A DNA stretch of 34,593 nucleotides from an uncultured Bacteroidales bacterium (GTDB lineage Bacteria; Bacteroidota; Bacteroidia; Bacteroidales; P3). This document shows, piece after piece, positions 9,844 through 17,191 of the stretch. How positions within the stretch are numbered: position 1 is the stretch's first letter; every line of letters starts with the position of its first letter. The stretch lies in the NCBI GenBank assembly GCA_900317285.1, contig ONGA01000017.1, positions 1 through 34,593 on the forward strand. The letters run 5' to 3'. Position numbers and translations under genes: made by a program. The notes beneath the pieces were generated by a model. The model was not told the DNA's origin, ran no database searches, and saw only the letters and a list, made by a program, of their open reading frames with translations.

Positions 9844-9975
9844 ACATAGTAACGACATAGGAGAGAGGTAAGAGTTGAGTAAGAGTTGATGGGTATAGCC
9901 TATTAAAAATCAATGGTTTACAAAACGCAAAAAATCCCGTTTTTCCGCCTTCCGTTCAATTTTTGCTCAAAAACA
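9844..9975 (+). repeat. Dispersed 11-bp-period element, copy A
   Basis: Four phased 11-bp units (two beginning ACATAG, then two ending GTAAGAGTT) at 9844-9887 are followed by GAT. A partly conserved tail then contains TTTACAAA, a run of six A with TC, a T-rich block with CCG, and TTTTTG near 9960-9965. The same arrangement, in the same order and orientation, is at 22225-22357. It lies in the 371-bp gap between menG and the Sel1-repeat gene. No ORF fits it. Confidence 0.7.
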
Positions 9976-10000
9976 TGTAATCTGTTGATTAGTAGCGTTT

Positions 10001-10083
10001 AAACAACAAAGAGGCCGCCGTTTTGGCGACCCCTAATGCTATTAATCCTAAAACACAAAATGGCTCTCTTCCGTTCCATTTTC
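10001..10083 (-). ncRNA. Candidate small RNA or small-ORF transcript on the minus strand
   Basis: A minus-strand -7 element (TACTTTTG, 10096-10089) is followed about 60 nt later by a terminator-like hairpin: GTCGCC (10030-10025), loop AAAAC, GGCGGC (10019-10014), then CTCTTTGTTGTTT. The stem contains a G-U pair that works only in minus-strand RNA; on the plus strand it would be a C-A mismatch. The transcript would be about 80 nt. It contains a 26-codon ORF starting MERKRAILCF (10079 to 9999). Whether the product is an RNA, a peptide or nothing cannot be told from sequence. Confidence 0.35.
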
Positions 10084-10088
10084 GGATG

Positions 10089-10096
10089 CAAAAGTA
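10089..10096 (-). promoter_or_regulatory. Putative minus-strand -7 element
   Basis: TACTTTTG on the minus strand, followed by GCA as in the promoters of real genes here. No -33 TTTG lies at the expected spacing. Confidence 0.35.
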
Positions 10097-10150
10097 CACC
10101 CGTTTCCCGGACCACGCAATACCCAAAAATGGTGATTTCGAAATTTTTCG

Positions 10151-10158
10151 TATCTTTG
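10151..10158 (+). promoter_or_regulatory. Putative -7 element of the Sel1-repeat gene
   Basis: TATCTTTG fits TAnnTTTG and lies 28 nt before the ATG at 10187. No exact TTTG -33 element was found. Confidence 0.5.
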
Positions 10159-10186
10159 TCATCAGAATTTTTAGAGTATCTATACT

Positions 10187-11281
10187 ATGAAACGACTGAT
10201 AATCATTCTCTTCGCCATCCTGCCGTTCCTCGGTTCCGCACAGGATGTCGACCTCTGGCGCCACATGGCCGACTCACTCGAGCATGCCGGCAAGCCCGCC
10301 GACGCCTGCTTCTACCGTGCCAAGGTGATGGCCGCCAAAGGCGATGCCATGCATGCCATGAGTTATATCAAGAGAGGTGTCAAGGGCGGCAGTGCCGACT
10401 GCACGCTCCTCCTCGGCAAAATCTACGAGGCGCAGGACAAACTCGACGAGGCCGCCGAGTGCTACCAGAAAGCCTCCTCCCTGGGCAGTGTGGACGCCAT
10501 GATGCTTTATGCCAATGCGTTGCTCTTCGGCAAAGGCGTCGAAGCCGACCCCCAGCGTGCCTATGGCATCGTCAAAGGCTGCACCTCCCTCCTCGGCGAC
10601 GGCGAGCCCGAGCGTCTCCTCGGCTCCATGCACCTCCTCGGTCAGGGCTGCGAGAAAAACATCGACACGGCACTTTACTACCTCAACCTCTCCGCCACGA
10701 AAGGCAACACACAGTCAATGATGCTGATAGGCGAGATTTACGCCGACGGCAAGTCGCTGGTGCGCGACACCCTGGAGGCACTCCGTTGGTACCAGCGCGC
10801 TGCCGATTCGGGCTCCGTGCGTGCCATGCTGACCCTCGCCGCAAGCCATCGTAGCGGCAACATCGTCCTCAAGGACCACCGCCGTGCCGTCGAGCTCTAC
10901 CAGCGTGCGGCCGACCTCGGCAGCGCCGAGGCCATGTGCCGTCTGGGCATCTGCTATGAGACGGGCGACGGCGTCACCCTCAATTCGCAGCGCGCCTTCG
11001 AGCTCTATTCCCAGGCCTCCGAGCTGGGATTCCCCTACGCTATGTACCTCCTTGCCAGGTGTTATGTGTCAGGTACTTATGTTAAACAAGACCTCCCCCA
11101 GGCGGCGCAGTGGTTCCTCAAGGGCGCCGAAGCCGGCAACAAGGACTGCTGCTATGCCGTGGGTCTGATGTACGCCAACGGCGACGGTGTCAAGCAGGAT
11201 GCCAAGGAGGCGAAGAAGTGGCTCCGCCTCGCCGCCGACAAGGGGGTCAAAGACGCCGAAGAGGCTCTTGGCGCCCTGTAG
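10187..11281 (+). CDS. Secreted Sel1-repeat protein
   Basis: A 364-residue protein with a signal peptide (MKRLIIILFAILPFLGSAQ) followed entirely by Sel1-like (TPR-class) alpha-helical repeats of about 36 residues. Repeats are recognisable by A-x-x-x-L-G-x-x-Y and G-x-G-V cores, for example MCRLGICYETGDGV and CCYAVGLMYANGDGV, then A-x-x-W-x-x-x-A-A-x-x-G. About nine repeats are visible. Such proteins are interaction scaffolds; the partner is unknown, and the signal peptide places it outside the cytosol. It is monocistronic, lying between the gene-free stretch and the thrS promoter. Confidence 0.88.
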   Translation: MKRLIIILFAILPFLGSAQDVDLWRHMADSLEHAGKPADACFYRAKVMAAKGDAMHAMSYIKRGVKGGSADCTLLLGKIYEAQDKLDEAAECYQKASSLGSVDAMMLYANALLFGKGVEADPQRAYGIVKGCTSLLGDGEPERLLGSMHLLGQGCEKNIDTALYYLNLSATKGNTQSMMLIGEIYADGKSLVRDTLEALRWYQRAADSGSVRAMLTLAASHRSGNIVLKDHRRAVELYQRAADLGSAEAMCRLGICYETGDGVTLNSQRAFELYSQASELGFPYAMYLLARCYVSGTYVKQDLPQAAQWFLKGAEAGNKDCCYAVGLMYANGDGVKQDAKEAKKWLRLAADKGVKDAEEALGAL

Positions 11282-11291
11282 GAAAATATTT

Positions 11292-11322
11292 TTTGCCAAT
11301 ATATAAAAAAGTTGTATCTTTG
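11292..11322 (+). promoter_or_regulatory. Promoter of thrS
   Basis: A -33 TTTG (11292-11295), 19-bp spacer and -7 TATCTTTG (11315-11322). The spacer and flanks closely match the infC promoter at 15751-15781, including GCCAATATA and AAAAAGTTGTAT. Confidence 0.75.
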
Positions 11323-11364
11323 CAGTTCAAAATAATTTGAAAACAACTGATACATAGTGACAAT

Positions 11365-13308
11365 ATGAACGTGACCATTAAACAATTAGGCAATGTTCAG
11401 GCGGCTGCCCCCTGCTCCATTATCGACTTGATTCTGCAGGTGAAGCCCGAAGAGCTGAACAACTACTGCGCTGCAAAAATCGACGGCAACGTGGTGGATT
11501 TGAGAGATGTCGTCGAAAACGACTGCGAGATTGAACTGCTTGACAAGACCGCTCCCGAATCGCTCGCCATCCTGCGTCACACCACCGCCCATATCATGGC
11601 TGAGGCCGTGAAGCACCTCTTCCCCGAGGCCAAGATCACCATCGGCCCCGCCACCGACAAGGGTTTCTTCTACGACTTCGACTTCCGTCCCTTCAACCGC
11701 GAGGACCTCGACGCCATCGAGAAGGAGATGAAGTCCATCATCAAGAAAGCCACCCGTCTCGAGCGCAAAATCGTTTCCCGCGACGAGGCCCGCAAGATTT
11801 TCGAGGAGAAGAACGAGCCCTATAAGCTCGAGCTGCTCGACGCCATCGCCCCCGACGCCCGCATCACCATCTACAGCCAGGACGACTTTGTGGACCTCTG
11901 CTCGGGTCCCCACCTGCTCAACACCCGCCTCATCAAGGGCTTCAAGCTCATTGCTAACTCGAACACCTATTGGCGCGGCGACCGCAACGGCAAGTCGCTC
12001 ACCCGCATCTTCGGTGTGGCCTTCTTCAGCAAGGAGGACCTCGAGGCCCACATGGAATACCTGGAGAACATCAAGAACCGCGACCACAACAAGCTGGGTC
12101 GTGAGTTGGAACTTTTCACCACCGTTGACGTCATCGGACAGGGTTTGCCGCTGTTGCTCCCCAAGGGTGCCAAGATTGTGCAAACCATGCAGCGCTGGAT
12201 TGAGGACCTGGAGGACAACGAGTGGGGCTATATCCGCACCAAGACCCCGTTCATGGCCAAGAAGGACCTCTACGAGATCTCGGGCCACTGGCAGCACTAC
12301 CGCGACGGCATGTTCGTCATCGGCGACCCCGAGGATCCCGAGGTGCTTGCCCTGCGCCCCATGACCTGCCCGTTCCAGTATTTCGTCTACAAGGCCTCTC
12401 CCAAGTCGTACCGCGACCTGCCCAAGCGCTACAGCGAGACCTCCACGCTCTTCCGCAACGAGGACAGCGGCGAGATGCACGGTTTGACCCGCGTCCGCCA
12501 GTTCACCATCTCCGAAGGCCACCTCATCGTGCGCCCCGACCAGATGGTGGAGGAGTTCAAGAAGTGCCTCGCCTTGGCTAAATACTGCCTGACGACCCTC
12601 GGTCTGCAGGACGACGTGACCTACCACCTCTCGAAGTGGGATCCCGCCAACACCAAGAAATACATCGGCACCGCCGAGGATTGGGAGGCCAGCCAGCAGC
12701 ACATCCGCGACATCCTCAACGAGCTGAACATCCCCTTCGTCGAGGACGACGACGAGGCCGCCTTCTACGGCCCCAAGGTGGACATCAACGCTTCGAACGT
12801 CTACGGCAAGGAGGACACCATGATCACCATCCAGTGGGACGCCCTGCTGGCACCGCGCTACGACATGTTCTACATCGACCAGAACGGCAACAAGGTGCGT
12901 CCGAACGTCATCCATCGCACCAGCATCGGATGCTACGAGCGCACCCTCGCCTGGCTGGTGGAGAAATACGAGGGTGCCTTCCCCACCTGGCTTTGCCCCG
13001 AGCAGGTGCGCGTGCTCCCCATCTCCGAGAAGTTCATGGATTACGCCACCGCCGTCAACAAGGAGCTGCTGAAAATCGGTGTGCGTTCGTCGGTCGACGA
13101 GCGTGCCGAGAAGATTGGCTACAAACTGCGCGACCTGCGCCTGCAACGTATTCCCTACGCCCTCATCGTGGGTCAGAAAGAGCAGGACGAGCAGCTGGTC
13201 TCGGTGTGGAACCGCAAGGCTGGCGACAAAGGCCAGTTCAAGCTTGCCGACTTCATCGCCGAAATCCGCGAGGACATCGACACCAAGGCCCTCTCGCCGA
13301 AGGAATAA
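11365..13308 (+). CDS. thrS: Threonine--tRNA ligase
   Basis: A 647-residue class II synthetase. Domains in order: TGS (about 1-62); editing domain with His72, His76, Cys179 and His183 (HxxxH and CxxxH intact); catalytic core with zinc ligands Cys335, His386 and His517; and a C-terminal anticodon-binding domain (from about 545, VRVLPISEKF). All editing and zinc residues are present, so it should be active and proofreading. The core reads LFRNEDSGEMHGLTRVRQFT then ISEGH, whereas the Bacteroides ThrRS I remember has a Cytophaga-type core with FTQDDAH. This one resembles forms I associate with Clostridia. It has its own promoter and ends in a strong terminator. Confidence 0.97.
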   Translation: MNVTIKQLGNVQAAAPCSIIDLILQVKPEELNNYCAAKIDGNVVDLRDVVENDCEIELLDKTAPESLAILRHTTAHIMAEAVKHLFPEAKITIGPATDKGFFYDFDFRPFNREDLDAIEKEMKSIIKKATRLERKIVSRDEARKIFEEKNEPYKLELLDAIAPDARITIYSQDDFVDLCSGPHLLNTRLIKGFKLIANSNTYWRGDRNGKSLTRIFGVAFFSKEDLEAHMEYLENIKNRDHNKLGRELELFTTVDVIGQGLPLLLPKGAKIVQTMQRWIEDLEDNEWGYIRTKTPFMAKKDLYEISGHWQHYRDGMFVIGDPEDPEVLALRPMTCPFQYFVYKASPKSYRDLPKRYSETSTLFRNEDSGEMHGLTRVRQFTISEGHLIVRPDQMVEEFKKCLALAKYCLTTLGLQDDVTYHLSKWDPANTKKYIGTAEDWEASQQHIRDILNELNIPFVEDDDEAAFYGPKVDINASNVYGKEDTMITIQWDALLAPRYDMFYIDQNGNKVRPNVIHRTSIGCYERTLAWLVEKYEGAFPTWLCPEQVRVLPISEKFMDYATAVNKELLKIGVRSSVDERAEKIGYKLRDLRLQRIPYALIVGQKEQDEQLVSVWNRKAGDKGQFKLADFIAEIREDIDTKALSPKE

Positions 13309-13327
13309 AAACGAATCACACATAATA

Positions 13328-13370
13328 CGGCGCTGCCTGCAAATCTTGCAGGCAGCGCCGTCGTTTTATA
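13328..13370 (+). terminator. Intrinsic terminator of thrS
   Basis: CGGCGCTGCCTGCAA (13328-13342) is a perfect 15-bp complement of 13346-13360, leaving a 3-nt loop (a few inner pairs must open). It is followed by TCGTTTTATA and lies 19 nt after the thrS stop. The remaining 180 bp to the next gene show no promoter or ORF that I can support. Confidence 0.85.
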
Positions 13371-13542
13371 TGACTATGATTCGGTCATTACCAAACCATT
13401 CATTATTATTGTAGGCTGAAAAAGTCCTATCTGCGTTTCTTTCATATCCTAAAATCATTAGTTGTCATTCACTAAAGGTAACGCCGCAATGCCATTTTTA
13501 TTACCCGCAGGGCGTCGGAAATTTGCCGTTTCCGTACAATTA

Positions 13543-15579
13543 TTAGTGTCCGAAGATATCCGACTGTTTCATTAGTTTTACGGTATGCGTTTTCCCTGAG
13601 GCGGTGGTGAGGGTGAGGAGATAGGTGGCCTGGGGATGCGAGGTGAGGTCGAGCGAGTAGCGACCGCTGCCTTCTGCGTTGAGGCGCACCTGCTCACGGC
13701 GACCCGACATATCTGTCAGCCAGGCGGTGACAGTCCCGTTTTCCACTTTCAAATCTCCACTTTCCACTTGAACGGTCACCTTCTGCCAGAAGGGGTTGGG
13801 ATAGACCACAAACGACTCCTCATCGTCCACCGTGGCGATGCGCACCATGCTGCCGCTATGGTTTGCGGTGTCGAAAACATAGGGTGAGCGCATCGAGGTG
13901 TCGACCAGTTTGGCTATGAACTGACCATTGCCGCAGGCGATGTCGCCGAAGCTGGTGGGGGTGGTGAGGCTGTTGCCTGTGACGTACACCGCCGTATCCG
14001 TCAGCAACACGTGGCCAGGCAGGCTGTACTCATGGTTGCAGTGAAAGTCGTAGATTGCCACCTCGTGGCCGTCGTAGTCCCACTGTGCCAAGGCCAGTCC
14101 TGTCTGCGAGTAACCTTGGTGGAGTGTGGTGCCGGCGAAGCGGATGCTGTTGTTGTAGGACATCTGGGCGAATACCCGGTTGTCGCGCGCAGCGATGCTC
14201 ATGCCACTTGTGGAGTGGCCATTGCTGGAGTTTATCCGTCCATAGGAGAGGTAGTGTCCATCGTCCAAACCGACGCGGAGCCAGAAGGCATTGCTGTTGT
14301 TGTCCAGTGTGTCGCCACGGTAAATAAACTTGTTGCCGCCGTCGGGGTCCGGATGCGCTTTACCCAGGACGAACAGTGAGCCCGTGGCAGTGTCGACACA
14401 GGTGGCGCTGAGAATCATCGTCGATGCAGTCCCGCCGGGACGTGGCGGAAAATTGAACTGCATCAGCAGGTTGGCATTCAGCCCCGTGTCGAGGCGGAGC
14501 AGGCAACCTATGCCTGTGGAGTAAGGAGCAAGGCTGTCCACCTCCAGCCGCAGTCCGTTGGAGCGGGCAATGGGCATGCTGTCGTGCTCATGCAGCGTCA
14601 GAAGAGTAATGTATAACTGGTCGTTGTGAATATCAAACGATGTGGGTTCGAGCATTGGGGTTTCGTACCAGTCAACCCCTGATACATCATCGACGAGGTA
14701 GGAGGCGTCGAGCAGACTGTCGAAATGGGGCGAGAACTTCAGCACCAGCTGGTTCCACCATCCGGTGTGATAAGGCGGGATATGGGTGTGGACTTGCGTG
14801 CCGTCAACCACGAATCGGTAGCCGCTCAACCCTCCGTCGTGGAAGTACAAATGTTCGAGATCTCTGCCGGAGGCCATGTCCTGGGTGTTGCAGATTGCAT
14901 ATATGTTGCCGCGGCTGTCCACGTCGAAGTGATCGGATGGAAGATTGTTGTCGTATATCCCATAATTGCCCATGACGACGGGCTGTCCCAGGGAGTCGAG
15001 ATAGCTAACTTGCACAAAGTGTTGCTCCTTCAGCTTGCCGTCCAGTCCGAGGGTGATGAAAGCCGTGACCCTGCGGCTAATTGTGCTGTCTGTGGGCATC
15101 AGCAAATCGCTTGTTGTGAGCAGGGTGTCGAGATAGTAGAGCGAACTATGCACCAGGGGCGTGTTGTAGTTGGAGTCAGTGTGCGGCAGCAAAAAGCTCA
15201 CCATCATCATCAGCGCCGTGTCGCCCAGCATTCGCAGGTCGTGAAAGTCTATGGGACTTTCGTTGATACCTTCGTCGGAGTTGATGACGCGGTGCCACAG
15301 GTATTGGCCGTCGGGCGACCTCTTTACCAGCAGGGCGCTCGTGTTGAGGTTGGTGATGCCCGCGAAGGGATCAATGCCGTCGAGCTGTCCGCCCCTGGCC
15401 ACCTGCATGAGGTGGTAGGTGTTGCCCTCGCTGTCGGCTACCAGACCGCGGGGGAGATCGGTGTACATACTAAAATCACCCTCGTAGCCATGGTAATTTT
15501 TTGCCCACTCGAAATGCTGCGCATGGGCGGCGAAAGTGATCAGCGCAAGTAGCGCGAGAAAGAGTGTTGTCCTTTTCAT
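13543..15579 (-). CDS. T9SS type A sorting-domain protein, function unknown
   Basis: A 678-residue secreted protein. The signal peptide (MKRTTLFLALLALITFAAHAQ) directs Sec export. The central 560 residues resemble repeat-rich, possibly beta-propeller modules (recurring D-x-x-G-N-x-Y and LVLKFSP-like strands), without a catalytic signature. The C-terminal domain from about 585 contains YPNP (593-596) and ends YLLTLTTASGKTHTVKLMKQ plus SDIFGH, a type A T9SS sorting domain. Cargo of this type is usually surface-anchored or released. The gene is antisense to its neighbours and lies between thrS and infC, which are adjacent in many bacteria. The first strand of the sorting domain contains a 7-bp repeat array (13739-13770). 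Confidence 0.85.
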   Translation of the reverse strand: MKRTTLFLALLALITFAAHAQHFEWAKNYHGYEGDFSMYTDLPRGLVADSEGNTYHLMQVARGGQLDGIDPFAGITNLNTSALLVKRSPDGQYLWHRVINSDEGINESPIDFHDLRMLGDTALMMMVSFLLPHTDSNYNTPLVHSSLYYLDTLLTTSDLLMPTDSTISRRVTAFITLGLDGKLKEQHFVQVSYLDSLGQPVVMGNYGIYDNNLPSDHFDVDSRGNIYAICNTQDMASGRDLEHLYFHDGGLSGYRFVVDGTQVHTHIPPYHTGWWNQLVLKFSPHFDSLLDASYLVDDVSGVDWYETPMLEPTSFDIHNDQLYITLLTLHEHDSMPIARSNGLRLEVDSLAPYSTGIGCLLRLDTGLNANLLMQFNFPPRPGGTASTMILSATCVDTATGSLFVLGKAHPDPDGGNKFIYRGDTLDNNSNAFWLRVGLDDGHYLSYGRINSSNGHSTSGMSIAARDNRVFAQMSYNNSIRFAGTTLHQGYSQTGLALAQWDYDGHEVAIYDFHCNHEYSLPGHVLLTDTAVYVTGNSLTTPTSFGDIACGNGQFIAKLVDTSMRSPYVFDTANHSGSMVRIATVDDEESFVVYPNPFWQKVTVQVESGDLKVENGTVTAWLTDMSGRREQVRLNAEGSGRYSLDLTSHPQATYLLTLTTASGKTHTVKLMKQSDIFGH
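13739..13770. repeat. Phased 7-bp repeat array inside the T9SS sorting domain
   Basis: Four phased 7-bp units of type CTTTCCA plus a partial fifth (plus-strand reading) cover 13739-13770. They encode residues about 604-614 of the T9SS protein (VESGDLKVENG). The frame stays open, so the array is tolerated as a loop or strand insertion. Confidence 0.55.
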
Positions 15580-15750
15580 GGTGTTGTTGTTTTTGGATTT
15601 GATACAATTTGTTTAATGTTTACGCTCTATAGACAAAGGTTGTCCCCGTTTTGTTGAGATACAGGGGTGTTTTTTAAGATAATTTAACTTTTCATATCTC
15701 CCAATGGCAAATACCACTCTGTGAATTAATGACATGAATGAAAAAATAAT

Positions 15751-15781
15751 TTTGCCAATATAATAAAAAGTTGTATTTTTG
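15751..15781 (+). promoter_or_regulatory. Promoter of the infC operon
   Basis: A -33 TTTG (15751-15754), 19-bp spacer and -7 TATTTTTG (15774-15781). Flanks on both sides closely match the thrS promoter. The transcript would have a leader of about 85 nt before infC. Confidence 0.75.
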
Positions 15782-15830
15782 CAGTTCGAATCATTTGTAA
15801 ATAAAAACAGTAAACACTATAATATCAAAT

Positions 15831-15851
15831 AGTTGCCTGTATAAGGCAACT
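15831..15851 (+). promoter_or_regulatory. Leader hairpin just upstream of the infC ribosome-binding site
   Basis: AGTTGCCT (15831-15838) is perfectly complementary to AGGCAACT (15844-15851), with loop GTATA. The hairpin ends 6 nt before AGGAG (15858-15862), the probable Shine-Dalgarno sequence, which is 9 nt from the AUA start. With no U-run after it, it looks like a translational control or stability element rather than a terminator. Confidence 0.55.
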
Positions 15852-15871
15852 GAAAATAGGAGAACCAAGTT

Positions 15872-16447
15872 ATAGCAACGCCATTCAAACCTTTCAACCC
15901 GGCTGCCAGTAGCAACGGTCGCAATCGCGGTCCGGTCCGCAAGGAACCCGAGCACCTGATCAACGAACGTATTGATGTGCCCATGGTGCGTGTAGTCGGC
16001 GACGGCATGGAACCCGCCATCATGAACACCAAGGAAGCGCTTCGCCGCGCTTACGATGAAGGTCTCGACCTTGTGATGATTTCCCCCACCGCCAACCCGC
16101 CGGTGTGCAAAATCATCGAGTACCAGAAATTCCTCTACGAGCAGAAGAAACGCGAGAAGGAACGCAAGGCCAATTCCACCAAGATTGTCATCAAGGAAAT
16201 CCGCCTCAGCCCCCAGACCGACGACCACGACTTCGAGTTCAAACTCAACCACGCCATCCGTTTCCTCAAGGACGGCAACAAGGTGAAGGTGGATGTCTTC
16301 TTCCGCGGCCGTTCCATCGTCTACAAGGAACAGGGTGAGCAGCAGCTGCTGAAATTTGCCGAAGCCCTCCTGGAGTACGGCAAGCCCGAACAGATGCCGC
16401 GTCTCGAAGGCAAGCGTATGCTCATGATCATCGCCCCCAAGAAATAA
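15872..16447 (+). CDS. infC: Translation initiation factor IF-3, AUA start
   Basis: A 191-residue protein if started at ATA 15872. Upstream in frame there is a stop at 15857-15859 and no ATG, GTG or TTG before GTG 15977. Starting at 15977 would remove the conserved N-terminal LINERI segment (about residues 29-34). AGGAG at 15858-15862 is correctly spaced for the ATA. Rare starts (AUU, AUA, AUC) are typical of infC and allow IF-3 to repress its own synthesis. Family motifs: VRVVG, PTANPPVCKIIEYQKFLYEQ, KEIRLSPQTDDHDFEFKL, VDVFFRGRSI and LEGKRMLMIIAPKK. It leads infC-rpmI-rplT-rplS. Confidence 0.93.
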   Translation: MATPFKPFNPAASSNGRNRGPVRKEPEHLINERIDVPMVRVVGDGMEPAIMNTKEALRRAYDEGLDLVMISPTANPPVCKIIEYQKFLYEQKKREKERKANSTKIVIKEIRLSPQTDDHDFEFKLNHAIRFLKDGNKVKVDVFFRGRSIVYKEQGEQQLLKFAEALLEYGKPEQMPRLEGKRMLMIIAPKK

Positions 16448-16496
16448 AATCCAGGTATATCAATATATAGTCTAACTTAAAAAAAACAGTAAAGTA

Positions 16497-16691
16497 ATGC
16501 CTACAATGAAAACCAAAGCCGCTGCCAAGAAGCGTTTTGCTTTCACCGGCACTGGCAAAATCAAACGCAAGCATGCTTACCACAGTCACATCCTCACCAA
16601 AAAGGAGACGACTCAGAAGCGTAACCTCGACCACACCGCTCTCGTGAGCCGTGACGACGAGAAGCGCGTCAAACGTATGCTTCTTGCGTAA
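16497..16691 (+). CDS. rpmI: Large ribosomal subunit protein bL35
   Basis: A 64-residue basic ribosomal protein. It matches bL35 throughout: [43 protein letters not shown] and a KRMLLA end. It lies 49 bp after infC in the classic infC-rpmI-rplT order. No clear Shine-Dalgarno sequence precedes its ATG. Confidence 0.96.
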   Translation: MPTMKTKAAAKKRFAFTGTGKIKRKHAYHSHILTKKETTQKRNLDHTALVSRDDEKRVKRMLLA

Positions 16692-16737
16692 AACTAGTAA
16701 TTCTAAATACTAGAAAGAAAACAGGAGTTATTAACCA

Positions 16738-16796
16738 TTGTCCAGAGCAATCAAGTGCAGCAGGCTTAAAGCGACAAGCTGCCGGGCTGCCGCCTG
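16738..16796 (+). promoter_or_regulatory. Candidate bL20-binding leader (pseudoknot-capable) between rpmI and rplT
   Basis: The 128-nt gap before rplT is long for this operon and can fold. TTGTC (16738-16742) pairs with GACAA (16773-16777). Inside it AAGT (16753-16756) pairs with GCTT (16764-16767). The loop GCAGC (16757-16761) can pair with GCTGC at 16778-16782 or 16786-16790, giving a pseudoknot. CAGGC (16761-16765) can alternatively pair with GCCTG (16792-16796). bL20 represses its own operon through rRNA-mimicking structures in E. coli and B. subtilis. The match to those is by logic, not by sequence comparison. Confidence 0.45.
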
Positions 16797-16819
16797 AACG
16801 AAAAACAAATTAAAAATCT

Positions 16820-17164
16820 ATGCCAAGATCAGTCAATGCTGTGGCCTCCAGAGCCCGCAGAAAAAAAATCCTCAACCGCACCAAAGGTTATTGGGGCAGA
16901 GGTAAAAACGTATGGACCGTCGCTAAGAACAAGTGGGAAAAAGGTCAGACCTACGCCTACCGCGACAGAAAGAACAAGAAGCGCGAATTCCGTTCCCTGT
17001 GGATCAACCGTATCAACGCCGGTTGCCGCATCAACGGCATCTCGTACTCCGTTTTTATGGGCAACCTTCACAAAAACAACATCGAGCTCAACCGCAAGGT
17101 GCTGGCCGACCTCGCTATGAACAATCCCGAGGCTTTCGCCGCCGTTGTGAAGATGGTAAAGTAA
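16820..17164 (+). CDS. rplT: Large ribosomal subunit protein bL20
   Basis: A 114-residue assembly protein of the large subunit. Typical bL20 sequence: [72 protein letters not shown] and a C-terminal [12 protein letters not shown] helix. It is preceded by a structured 128-nt leader that may be its own control site, and followed 27 bp later by rplS. Confidence 0.97.
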   Translation: MPRSVNAVASRARRKKILNRTKGYWGRGKNVWTVAKNKWEKGQTYAYRDRKNKKREFRSLWINRINAGCRINGISYSVFMGNLHKNNIELNRKVLADLAMNNPEAFAAVVKMVK

Positions 17165-17191
17165 TCATTAACCTATAAAATTCTATTTGTC

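Noticed and set aside
9844-9887. CRISPR-like array
   Set aside because: The units are 11 bp with no spacers, and no cas gene is in the window.
11386-13323. 645-codon minus-strand ORF opposite thrS
   Set aside because: It mirrors a certain gene. High-GC codon use removes stops on the opposite strand, and the translation is low-complexity Val/Gly/Glu with no motif.
17165-17191. Bacteroidales-1 (6S-type) RNA, often described downstream of the L20 gene
   Set aside because: Only 27 bp separate rplT from rplS, and no such RNA fits there or after rplS.
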